DNA from: a bacterium
GTDB lineage: Archaea; Thermoproteota; Nitrososphaeria; Nitrososphaerales; CADDZS01
NCBI GenBank assembly: GCA_027310845.1
Contig: DAIDAB010000092.1
Span: 1-7,698, forward strand
Length of the DNA stretch: 7,698 nucleotides
Reading direction: 5' to 3'
The stretch's first letter is position 1. Every line of letters begins with the position of its first letter. The notes below the pieces were generated by a model. That model was not told where the DNA came from. It made no database searches and worked only from the letters and a program-made list of their open reading frames with translations. Below are positions 1 to 6,188 of the stretch, in pieces. Position numbers and translations under genes: made by a program.

Positions 1-680
1 GGTATATGGAAGCGTTCTGCGAATTTAATTAGAAGTGCTGAACCTTCCTCGTCATTGACTCCACCACCTGCAAGTATCACGGGGGAATTGGACTTGAATA
101 GAAATTCGACAACCTTTCTCACTTCTTCTTGGGAAGGCAGATGCCTATTCTGTTTGTGAGTGGTATTGTTTCTTATTCCACCGCAGTCAAGATGCCAGAC
201 ATCTTCGGGCACTTCGATGAACGCTGGTCCATAGGGCGGAGTAGACGCGACATCGTAGGCCTCGGAGATCATGCCATCTGCCTCAATCGGCCTTTGCACT
301 GAAAAACAGGATTTCACTATTGATTTTATGATCTCACATTGATTGACCTCGAGCCAAGAGTCAAGCCCTCGAAGCCTCCTCTTCACAGCGCCCGAAATGA
401 CAATCACTGGTACAGAGTCCTTGTATGCAACTGCCACTGCTGTGAGCGAGTTGAGAAATCCAGGCCCGCCATGAATCACTGCAACTCCAGGATTTCCTGT
501 TACCTTACCTTCTGCGACAGCCATGCTGACCGCCGCCTGGTCATGGCGAGTAGAAATGTACCTCATCCCGCTCTCGCTAATGGCATCCACCAAGTCAAGA
601 ATAGACGTGCCTATCAATCCATAGATCCTTGAAACACCGAAATGCTTCAGCTTCTCGACCGTAAGCTGAGCGACGTTCAT
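1..680 (-). CDS. Thiamine-diphosphate-dependent enzyme, acetolactate synthase-like (partial, N-terminal part)
   Basis: The 226 complete codons visible encode the N-terminal pyrimidine-binding (PYR) domain of the acetolactate synthase / oxalyl-CoA decarboxylase / 2-hydroxyacyl-CoA lyase superfamily; the left window edge cuts the gene in the linker to the central domain. Recognisable pieces are the opening helix and strand (residues 6-26, VEKLKHFGVSRIYGLIG), RHDQAA at 45-50, GGPGFLNSLTAVAVAYKDSV at 71-90 followed by PVIVISG, and GPAFIEVPEDV at 151-161. The family's invariant catalytic Glu (RHEQ) is Asp47 here, and the usual GYAR after it reads AEGK, so this is not a canonical acetolactate synthase. 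The cofactor-binding C-terminal domain lies outside the window. The ATG at 680 overlaps the stop of the upstream dehydrogenase by ATGA, so the two are probably translationally coupled and may act on related 2-keto or 2-hydroxy acids (inference). The family assignment is secure; the substrate is unknown. Confidence 0.88.
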   Translation of the reverse strand, partial: MNVAQLTVEKLKHFGVSRIYGLIGTSILDLVDAISESGMRYISTRHDQAAVSMAVAEGKVTGNPGVAVIHGGPGFLNSLTAVAVAYKDSVPVIVISGAVKRRLRGLDSWLEVNQCEIIKSIVKSCFSVQRPIEADGMISEAYDVASTPPYGPAFIEVPEDVWHLDCGGIRNNTTHKQNRHLPSQEEVRKVVEFLFKSNSPVILAGGGVNDEEGSALLIKFAERFHI

Positions 681-1669
681 TGGTTTACAACATTCTCCGG
701 CTTTTGGCCGAGCATGACCCTTACGATATTCTCCACAGTCACCTGTATTATCCGTTGGCGCGCCTCGTTTGTGGCCCCGGCAATGTGTGGAGTGAGGACA
801 ATCGAAGCCCCCTCTCTTGCCGCAACGACGAGCGGATTGTCTGGTGGTGGCGGCTCTTTCGAGAAGACATCGACTCCTACACCTGCAATCCATCCCTCGC
901 GCACAGCGCGCGCGAGTGCTTCTTCATCTACAAGCTCGCCTCGTGAAGGATTGACAAATATGCCAGTTGGTTTCATGAGGCGCAACTCTCTTTCTCCTAT
1001 CATTCGATTTGTTTCTTTGTTAAGAGGGGTGTGAATCGAAATGATATCACTCTCGGCAAGGAGTCTTGCAAGTGTTCTGTACGACGCTTCGAATTTGCGC
1101 TCCTCGTCCTCACGCGGTCTTTTGATATCATAGTAAACCACAATGCCTCCCAGGGCCCTGACCCGTTCCGCAACAGCCTTTCCTATTCTCCCAAACCCGA
1201 TTACGCCCCAGGTCTTGCCGTAGAGCTCTCCAGAGAGGTTCATTAGTTCAGATTGCACCCACTCGCCTTCCAGAATTTTCTGATGAGCGTAGGTAATCCT
1301 CTTCAGGAGAATTAGGGCAAGTGTTATCGAGTGTTCTGCAACTGAGATAGCGTTTGCGCCTCCAATGTTTGAAACTGGGATTCCCCTCTTTGCGCAAGCT
1401 TCGATATCTATGTGGTTGTATCCAGTGCTAGGTTGCTGAATGAGTTTGACATTCTTCATGAGAGCGATCGACTCTGACGTAATAGGAATCGAAAACGAAT
1501 AATCTCCGATGATGTAATCGGCATCCGAAAGTTCTTTTGCCATCAATGACAAGTCGTACTTGTTGATTGATACTACCTGAACATCGAGTCCGTATTTTGA
1601 AGCCGCCTGGGTGAAGAAATTCCTAACTAGAGAACTTGGCAGAGGTGAGAAGGAGACTACCTTAGGCAC
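677..1669 (-). CDS. D-2-hydroxyacid dehydrogenase (NAD(P)-dependent, phosphoglycerate dehydrogenase/glyoxylate reductase family)
   Basis: Cytosolic oxidoreductase interconverting a 2-hydroxyacid and a 2-ketoacid. Counting from the GTG at 1669 (330 residues), the Rossmann motif GVIGFGRIG begins near residue 155, and an acidic residue ends the next strand (YYD, Asp181), which favours NAD over NADP. The catalytic triad is visible as Arg243 (NPSRGELVDE), Glu272 (DVFSKEP) and His295 (LTPHIAGAT). Length and domain order fit the family. The frame extends upstream to an ATG at 1732 (351 residues), but that adds 21 Arg/Lys-rich residues not usual before the first strand PKVVSF, has no SD, and the GTG lies 27 nt from a TATA box. 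I therefore prefer GTG 1669 with a leaderless transcript. The stop overlaps the start of the ThDP enzyme gene by ATGA. The substrate (3-phosphoglycerate, glyoxylate, hydroxypyruvate, other) cannot be decided; no ACT domain follows, which argues against the classical serine-pathway enzyme. Confidence 0.9.
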   Translation of the reverse strand: MPKVVSFSPLPSSLVRNFFTQAASKYGLDVQVVSINKYDLSLMAKELSDADYIIGDYSFSIPITSESIALMKNVKLIQQPSTGYNHIDIEACAKRGIPVSNIGGANAISVAEHSITLALILLKRITYAHQKILEGEWVQSELMNLSGELYGKTWGVIGFGRIGKAVAERVRALGGIVVYYDIKRPREDEERKFEASYRTLARLLAESDIISIHTPLNKETNRMIGERELRLMKPTGIFVNPSRGELVDEEALARAVREGWIAGVGVDVFSKEPPPPDNPLVVAAREGASIVLTPHIAGATNEARQRIIQVTVENIVRVMLGQKPENVVNQ

Positions 1670-1692
1670 GTGGAATCTAAACTGCGGTTTTG

Positions 1693-1699
1693 CATATAA
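1693..1699 (-). promoter_or_regulatory. Archaeal TATA box of the dehydrogenase/ThDP enzyme pair
   Basis: The minus strand reads ATTATATGC here. The centre of TTATATG lies 27 nt upstream of the GTG at 1669, the spacing expected between TATA centre and transcription start in archaea, so a leaderless transcript beginning at the GTG is predicted. It sits in the gap after the hydrolase stop at 1749 and inside the longer alternative reading frame. Read-through from the upstream genes is not excluded. Confidence 0.55.
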
Positions 1700-1748
1700 T
1701 GGTTCTTTGGATCTTCGCGATTGAAATCTCAAATCGTGTGAGGCGTTT

Positions 1749-2414
1749 TCACTCCCCTGTCATCTGCTTCAGCCACGATTCGTCTCCAATCGTCGTAAAA
1801 TCACCGTGGCCTGGGTATACATCGGTATTGCTAGGAAGCGCAAGCAATTTCTTTAGTGATTCAACCATCTGCTTTGCGTCAGAACCCATCCCGTCGACTC
1901 TCCCATAACCTCTGGCGAAAAGCGTGTCTCCCGAGAAGAGTTGCCCGCGCTTTTCGTCAAGGAGGCAAATCGATCCTTCTGTGTGCCCTGGAGTATGAAT
2001 CACTTTGAGGATACTTTCGTTCCCGAACCTTATTTCCTGGCCATTTGTGAGCTGAATGTCGGGCTCTATCGGATTTCTTTCTATTCCAAGCTCTGCGGAG
2101 GCCTCATCGTCCAGGGCAAGTCTATAGGCATCCAACTCATGGATCGCGAGCTTTGCACCTGTCTCTGCTCTAAGTAGTTCGTCCTCTGCGGTATGATCGG
2201 TGTGACCATGAGTGTTAACTATCATCTTGGGCCTGATTTCAAGCTCCTTGAGCCGTTGCAGAATTGAACTCGCTCCTTGCGCCACGTCGATTATTATAGC
2301 GTCGTTAGAACCGTCCTCGTAAACGATGTACACGTTGTTGCCAATTGGGGGAACTATGAATGCCTCGATTCTCAGAGATCCCTTTCTCAGTGACCTTCTA
2401 TTACCCACCGCCAA
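1749..2414 (-). CDS. Metallo-beta-lactamase-fold hydrolase (glyoxalase II-like)
   Basis: A 221-residue soluble dinuclear-metal hydrolase of the hydroxyacylglutathione hydrolase-like branch of the metallo-beta-lactamase superfamily. All metal ligands are visible: THGHTDH (His69, His71, Asp73, His74), HTPGHTEGS (His144), SGDTLF (Asp163) and YPGHGDFTTIG (His203). The compact size and absence of the C-terminal helical domain of true eukaryotic glyoxalase II match the many small archaeal and bacterial members, which cleave thioesters or other esters with mostly unknown natural substrates. The start is uncertain: TTG at 2414 and GTG at 2408 are both possible, with AGGAAGG about a dozen bases upstream. 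The first conserved strand (IEAFIVPP) begins at residue 16, so the true start could also be slightly inside. It follows the small membrane protein gene after 51 bp with no evident terminator and probably belongs to the same transcript. The fold is certain, the substrate unknown. Confidence 0.9.
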   Translation of the reverse strand: MAVGNRRSLRKGSLRIEAFIVPPIGNNVYIVYEDGSNDAIIIDVAQGASSILQRLKELEIRPKMIVNTHGHTDHTAEDELLRAETGAKLAIHELDAYRLALDDEASAELGIERNPIEPDIQLTNGQEIRFGNESILKVIHTPGHTEGSICLLDEKRGQLFSGDTLFARGYGRVDGMGSDAKQMVESLKKLLALPSNTDVYPGHGDFTTIGDESWLKQMTGE

Positions 2415-2465
2415 TTGACTACATGCCTTCCTCTTTGGTCTTTGAAAGATTCAGACCCTTTGTTC

Positions 2466-2732
2466 TCAGTTGACTTCGCTCTCATCCATATCTTGTGGGA
2501 GAAGCGAATCTGAGATACGCTTCATGTTGTATCCTATCAGCACTCCCCCGACGACCATAAGGTATGGAAGCGCTGGAACCATTATCCTGTAATTTGAAGG
2601 TAATGTGCAAGAATTCACGAGCACCCCAACGTTGCATGCATGTCCTCCGACCAGAAGGATGAAAATGAGTGGAATAAGTAGCAAAATTGCCCCCATGACG
2701 AATAAGGCCACTAGGGAATTCCTCGGTGGCAT
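2466..2732 (-). CDS. Small two-helix membrane protein, unknown function
   Basis: An 88-residue protein I do not recognise. It has two hydrophobic segments at about residues 7-30 (ALFVMGAILLLIPLIFILLV) and 49-68 (PALPYLMVVGGVLIGY), joined by a loop with two cysteines (HAC and NSC, about residues 33 and 42) that could form a disulfide outside the cell. The C-terminal tail is acidic (QDMDESEVN). The ATG at 2732 is chosen because GAGGAG lies 8 nt upstream; the longer frame opens at a TTG (2765) directly overlapping the previous stop and has no SD of its own. It lies 29 bp downstream of the phosphomevalonate dehydratase small subunit gene and is probably co-transcribed. A membrane role connected with lipid precursor synthesis would be pure inference from position. 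Confidence 0.72.
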   Translation of the reverse strand: MPPRNSLVALFVMGAILLLIPLIFILLVGGHACNVGVLVNSCTLPSNYRIMVPALPYLMVVGGVLIGYNMKRISDSLLPQDMDESEVN

Positions 2733-2740
2733 TTTCTTTT

Positions 2741-2746
2741 CTCCTC
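2741..2746 (-). promoter_or_regulatory. Shine-Dalgarno site deciding the start of the 88-residue membrane protein
   Basis: The minus strand reads GAGGAG, then 8 bases, then ATG at 2732. This near-perfect complement to the archaeal 16S rRNA tail favours this ATG over the TTG at 2765. Confidence 0.65.
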
Positions 2747-2761
2747 TAATTCTTGCTTGGG

Positions 2762-3157
2762 TCAAGTTACACTAATCACTGGCCTTTTCTCAGTTAGAGT
2801 TATCGCGTTGAAATTCTTAAGCTCGGAAATAGAGTTTTCGGGAAGATCGTAGAGCGGAATCCCCGCGATTGCGCACCCAGAGGCAGTGATAATGTCTGAG
2901 GACTGGTTGATTATAGCCTTCGGAGCTTTCCCATTCTTCTTCAGTCTGTAAATTACGTATGCGCCAACAGAACTTCCGACGCTATTCGGGAACACGAGAA
3001 TCCTTCCAGAAAAGGGCTTTTCAAATATCTCGTGCTTTGGGTCGCTCACGCAACCCTTCTCTGGGTCGACGCCCTGCAGAAAAGCAATAGGCGCAGAGGA
3101 GTACAGCATTTCGCCCCTTGCGTATCCATTCACTATGCATCTCGTCTTTATCTTCAT
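2762..3157 (-). CDS. Phosphomevalonate dehydratase small subunit (aconitase X swivel domain, DUF126)
   Basis: A 131-residue swivelling domain of aconitase X made as a separate subunit, as is usual in archaea. With the adjacent large subunit it should dehydrate (R)-mevalonate 5-phosphate to trans-anhydromevalonate 5-phosphate in the cytosol. Family marks are the N-terminal MKIKTRCIVNGYARGEML, AFLQGVDPEKG (about 25-35), the active-site loop PNSVGSSVGAYV at 57-68 with Ser62/Ser63 (family pattern GScSGS, one Ser taken to be catalytic), and NGKAPKAIINQSSDIITASG at 75-94. The ATG at 3157 overlaps the large-subunit stop as ATGA and is preceded by CGGAG at 8 nt; a GTG at 3166 in the same frame is possible but lacks this. 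The overlap implies coupled, stoichiometric translation. The general family also holds hydroxyproline dehydratases; UbiD next door decides for the mevalonate role. Confidence 0.9.
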   Translation of the reverse strand: MKIKTRCIVNGYARGEMLYSSAPIAFLQGVDPEKGCVSDPKHEIFEKPFSGRILVFPNSVGSSVGAYVIYRLKKNGKAPKAIINQSSDIITASGCAIAGIPLYDLPENSISELKNFNAITLTEKRPVISVT

Positions 3158-4320
3158 GTCGCGCACTCCGAAAGTATTTCCTTAGTGTCTTTTAGAGCAA
3201 TCTTCACTCCGTGCACTCTTTTCATGTAGTGCGCTCCCTTTGCGGAATCAGTGATCACTGAGCCCACTTTGAGCGAAGATATTAACGGAGTAAAGTCGGC
3301 GCATGCATCCCTCACAAAGGTTGCGCCTGACCCTTCGATGATCTTTGCATATCCTCTTGATTTTGCAAGCTCATATACTTTGGAAGAGCAGAAGACGATG
3401 CAGCGTTTTCTGAAGTGCTTCCCATTCACAGCCTTGCTCAAATTGTATAGCTCCTCCATAGTCATCTGGGGACAACCAAACACTACCGCTTCTCCAGTCT
3501 CAGAATCTGATAAATCAGCAAGCGTCTCCTCGTATTCTTTCTCTGTGAAATCAATGGTCTCGCCCGTGCGCCCCAAGACGAACATTCCAGAGCTTCCAAC
3601 AGTTCCAATGGCTGCGCAAAGTGCCTTCGTCTCCGCAATGTCCTTGATTTGTCTTATGCCACTGAATCCGATAACCCCATTCACTTGTTTCCCTGCGAAA
3701 TATCCAAGCACGCCATAGTCTACAGAGCCAGTCAGTGACCTCTTTAGAGATACTCTGATTCCCTTGCTAGGCTTTCTGTTTCTCTCAAGATGCAGGTCAG
3801 AGTAAACAGTCTTCCCCGTGAGCGCGCTCGCAAGAGCACTAACCGCGCTTTCTCTGTTTGTCTTGAGACCAAGGATCGAGTTTGCGTAAATTGCAGCAGA
3901 GGATTCCGCCCACGCAATGTGAGTTCCATGTCTTGGGACACGGTAGGATTGGAAGGGAACACATGTAAACGAGTTTGCTATTCCAAGCTTCTCATAACAT
4001 GCAATGATCTTAAGCTGTTTTTCCGCGTAATCTGCGGGAATGCCGAGGGCATCCCAATTTTCGAGATCCATTCCGCAAGGATTGACAGTTGTGAAAACCT
4101 TGAATTTCGTACCTCGTGATTTGCTGATCTTTCTGAGAAAGTCGAGACCGTACTCGCCTATGGTAAGGTATGAAACCCCTGAAACATGTGCCCACTTTAT
4201 TGGTACAAGCCTTTTGGCATTGGCAAGCCTGCCGGTTGCTACAAGCACCCTGTAAGCGATTTCAAGCGCCTCTCCGTACTCCCCCTCAAGTGCCCTTTCC
4301 TCCCTTTGTGTCAGATACAT
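3154..4320 (-). CDS. Phosphomevalonate dehydratase large subunit (aconitase X catalytic, DUF521)
   Basis: The 388-residue catalytic subunit of an aconitase-X enzyme, carrying the iron-sulfur cluster. In archaea this family with its small subunit performs the dehydration of mevalonate 5-phosphate in the modified mevalonate pathway. Visible family blocks are TTVNPCGMDLENW (77-89), FTCVPFQSYRVPRHGTHIAW then AESSAAIYANS (118-148), LTGKTVYSDLHLERNR (167-182), VVFGCPQMTMEEL (279-291) and FVRDAC (335-340). Cys120, Cys283 and Cys340 fall in the conserved blocks and are the likely cluster ligands (inference by comparison with the family). Length is normal and intact. The ATG at 4320 has GAGAGGA about 7 nt upstream, which overlaps the stop of the decarboxylase gene 11 bp away. 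The stop overlaps the small-subunit ATG. The next enzyme in the pathway, the UbiD-type decarboxylase, is encoded directly upstream. Confidence 0.92.
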   Translation of the reverse strand: MYLTQREERALEGEYGEALEIAYRVLVATGRLANAKRLVPIKWAHVSGVSYLTIGEYGLDFLRKISKSRGTKFKVFTTVNPCGMDLENWDALGIPADYAEKQLKIIACYEKLGIANSFTCVPFQSYRVPRHGTHIAWAESSAAIYANSILGLKTNRESAVSALASALTGKTVYSDLHLERNRKPSKGIRVSLKRSLTGSVDYGVLGYFAGKQVNGVIGFSGIRQIKDIAETKALCAAIGTVGSSGMFVLGRTGETIDFTEKEYEETLADLSDSETGEAVVFGCPQMTMEELYNLSKAVNGKHFRKRCIVFCSSKVYELAKSRGYAKIIEGSGATFVRDACADFTPLISSLKVGSVITDSAKGAHYMKRVHGVKIALKDTKEILSECAT

Positions 4321-4331
4321 GGAGAGTCCTC

Positions 4332-5720
4332 TCAGATCGCGCGTCTTGAGCTGCTCTTTGAACGAGCCGCGTGTGCCATCTTTCCCTCTGAGGATTCGAA
4401 AGAAGAAATGATCAAATTAGCGACGTCGCTTTTCCTGATTGTAGCAAGTCTGAATTTCGATTTGTCGCTCTTTGTAGGAAGTGTTGCGTCTAGTCCAAGC
4501 TTGCTTGTGACCGCAAGCTTTCCACTAGATGGATCAAGGCTCGACCCTCGTGCACCGTTGATGACGGTTACTCCTTTCTCGGCCTGAAACCTTGTCGCAA
4601 GAGCCCACTCCACCTGTGCAAGATCAAATGGGTCGACATCGCTGTCAACTGCAATGACAAGTTTTAGCGGATGCGAAGCGGCAAAGCAGTTCACAATCGC
4701 AGTCATTCCATCCCCATCGTTTGATTTCTCTATGCTCACAACGCAGTGGAAATACCCTCTTCCGGCAGGAGTCAGGTTAATTCCTCTGACCTTGGGGATC
4801 GACTTTGAAAGGGCTTCTCTGATCTTTAGCTCCTGTGGAAAACCCATGAAGAGTGCGTGCTCTCTGGTGCTAGCGACTATGGCTTGGTAAACAGAGTCTT
4901 TTCTTGTGTGCATTCTCTCTATGGTGATCACCGGTTGGCTTCTGACCTCATCGTATGTCCCGGTAAGATCCACGAATGGACCCTCTTGCGCTTGCTCCTT
5001 GTAATCGAGATGACCCTCGAGTAAAATCTCACAGTCGCGAGGCACTGCTATCTCTGACAACTCAGATGAAACAAGATCCAATCTCTCCCCCATCATTTTG
5101 TTTGCTATCCTGTACTCGCTCAGCCCATAGTTTGTCTGAAGCGAGGCCGATAGAAACACTGCCGGTGGGGGGCCTATCATGATACTCACTGGAACTTTTT
5201 GATCTAGATCTTTTGCGATCTGGTTTAGGTGACGGGGCACGATCCTAGCAGCGACTTTGTTCTTTGAGAGCACGAGCATCCTGTGGACTGAGAGGTTCTC
5301 ATCATCGGTTCCCGGATACTTGGCCGCGACGATCCCCGACGTGATATACTTCCCCGCCTCGGCATCAAAATGCTCTAGTATCGGAAGCCTTGACAGATCG
5401 GCCGCGCCGCTGTAATCCCAGACAGACTTTTCAAAACTTGAAACTTTGCCTTTCTTTGGGGAGGGATTGGAAATCGCCTTCTGCGCAAATTCTGCAAGAC
5501 TCTGTTTAGCCCTGTCCACTTCAAGTCCGATCGAGAGTAGTTCTTCAGACCCGTAGAGGTTTCCAGCAACTTTGTACGTTGAATCCTTTACATTTTCAAA
5601 AAGGAGAGGTTGGTCCTGGCGTGAAAAAAGTACTGAGGAGATTTCAAAAGAAGCGGAAACGCGCTGTGTCACCTTTCTTAACAAATGCTTTTCTTCGAGC
5701 GCTTGAAGAAACTCCTTCAA
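4332..5720 (-). CDS. UbiD-family decarboxylase, probable trans-anhydromevalonate 5-phosphate decarboxylase
   Basis: A 462-residue prenylated-FMN-dependent decarboxylase. Next to both aconitase-X subunits it is best read as the enzyme turning trans-anhydromevalonate 5-phosphate into isopentenyl phosphate. Family signatures are LLFENVK (39-45), VHRMLVLSKNKVAARIVPRH (145-164), the active-site EGPFVDLTGTYD (246-257; Glu246 and Asp251 in the positions of the E-x4-E/D acid pair), RKDSVYQAIV (273-282), and AVDSDVDPFDLAQVEWALAT (357-376) followed by the usual GARGSSLDPSS. Length fits the family. The start is TTG at 5720: no ATG or GTG lies between it and the in-frame TGA upstream, the N-terminus LKEFLQALEEKHLL aligns with the family's first helix, and the SD is poor (AGGAAGG about 13 nt upstream, overlapping the preceding stop). 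It follows the chaperone-like gene by 10 bp. The cofactor-making UbiX prenyltransferase is not in this window. A ubiquinone role is unlikely given the neighbours. Confidence 0.92.
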   Translation of the reverse strand: MKEFLQALEEKHLLRKVTQRVSASFEISSVLFSRQDQPLLFENVKDSTYKVAGNLYGSEELLSIGLEVDRAKQSLAEFAQKAISNPSPKKGKVSSFEKSVWDYSGAADLSRLPILEHFDAEAGKYITSGIVAAKYPGTDDENLSVHRMLVLSKNKVAARIVPRHLNQIAKDLDQKVPVSIMIGPPPAVFLSASLQTNYGLSEYRIANKMMGERLDLVSSELSEIAVPRDCEILLEGHLDYKEQAQEGPFVDLTGTYDEVRSQPVITIERMHTRKDSVYQAIVASTREHALFMGFPQELKIREALSKSIPKVRGINLTPAGRGYFHCVVSIEKSNDGDGMTAIVNCFAASHPLKLVIAVDSDVDPFDLAQVEWALATRFQAEKGVTVINGARGSSLDPSSGKLAVTSKLGLDATLPTKSDKSKFRLATIRKSDVANLIISSFESSEGKMAHAARSKSSSRRAI

Positions 5721-5730
5721 TCTGGAGCTT

Positions 5731-6102
5731 TCAATCCTTCCTGTTCACAAGTTCCCTTACTTCGTTTAAGAGTGTTTTCGTGGCGTTCATGTCCACATAT
5801 TCTTTTAGATAAAGCGAGACAATCGCAATTCCACTAGTCTTTTCCGCTATGAGTTCTCCAACCATCTCCGCAAAGATGCTTCCCCTTTTATCTGGAAGCA
5901 GGCTCGACGAGCTTACACCTTGGTTTCCCTTGATGCAGACAGTGATTGCCCCAATCCTCGAATCTTTGCCCTCTGAAATATCAACAATCCCACCGTTGCT
6001 GAACTTCAGAAGATCCACGGAGAATAACCTGTTGTCGATGACACATTTTGAGCTAAGGAGCCGTCTAGACGGCGCATCCTTCCCTTCAGAATCACTTGAC
6101 AT
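5731..6102 (-). CDS. Small conserved-looking protein, possibly proteasome assembly chaperone 3/4-like
   Basis: A 123-residue soluble protein with no signal peptide or membrane segment. After a polar N-terminus (MSSDSEGKDAPSRR) it alternates strands and helices: strands near 17-33 and 50-58 (AITVCIKGN), a loop SSSSLLPDKRG, a helix SIFAEMVGELIAEKTS, a strand GIAIVSLYLK, and a C-terminal helix (NATKTLLNEVRELVNR). The order strand, S-LL loop, helix, strand with ending K, helix recalls the eukaryotic proteasome assembly chaperones PAC3/PAC4 and their archaeal relatives; I see this by eye only, so it is a weak call. The ATG at 6102 is preferred over TTG 6114 because a TATA-like CTTATCTT centres about 30 nt upstream, predicting an almost leaderless mRNA. 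It appears to be the first gene of the unit that continues into the decarboxylase 10 bp downstream, so an assembly or regulatory role for those enzymes is an alternative. Confidence 0.75.
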   Translation of the reverse strand: MSSDSEGKDAPSRRLLSSKCVIDNRLFSVDLLKFSNGGIVDISEGKDSRIGAITVCIKGNQGVSSSSLLPDKRGSIFAEMVGELIAEKTSGIAIVSLYLKEYVDMNATKTLLNEVRELVNRKD

Positions 6103-6127
6103 TGGAGGTCTCAAACAATGGCACTAG

Positions 6128-6135
6128 AAGATAAG
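6128..6135 (-). promoter_or_regulatory. Possible TATA box for the mevalonate-enzyme unit
   Basis: The minus strand reads CTTATCTT, centred about 30 nt upstream of the ATG at 6102, in the 86-bp gap between the two-helix membrane protein stop and the next gene. It deviates from the archaeal consensus at one position. If used, the leader would be only a few bases. Transcription from the promoter near 6580 could also run through. Confidence 0.35.
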
Positions 6136-6188
6136 TCGTTATGAAAACTATGATGATGCAGAACCGAAATTCGACAGGACTGACCAGC

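Noticed and set aside
642..1034. Plus-strand open frame of 130 codons
   Set aside because: Lies antisense to the dehydrogenase, whose catalytic motifs are intact; the translated product has no family features.
2762..2765. TTG at 2765 as start of the small membrane protein (99 residues)
   Set aside because: It has no SD, whereas the ATG at 2732 has GAGGAG at 8 nt; the extra residues are encoded by the SD region itself.
3251..3718. Plus-strand open frame of 155 codons
   Set aside because: Shadow of the phosphomevalonate dehydratase large subunit gene; low-complexity Ser/Pro-rich translation with no motif and no SD.
2762..4320. cis-3-hydroxyproline dehydratase (the other aconitase-X function)
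   Set aside because: The subunits are split as in archaeal phosphomevalonate dehydratase, and a UbiD decarboxylase catalysing the next step is directly upstream; no proline-metabolism gene is nearby.
4332..5720. UbiD of ubiquinone biosynthesis
   Set aside because: No other quinone gene is present, and the dehydratase neighbours fit the archaeal mevalonate pathway better.
6150..6183. Box C/D sRNA (ATGATGA at 6150-6156 and CTGA at 6180-6183 on the plus strand)
   Set aside because: Only 23 bases separate the boxes, with no internal D'/C' pair and no terminal stem; the motifs are short enough to occur by chance.
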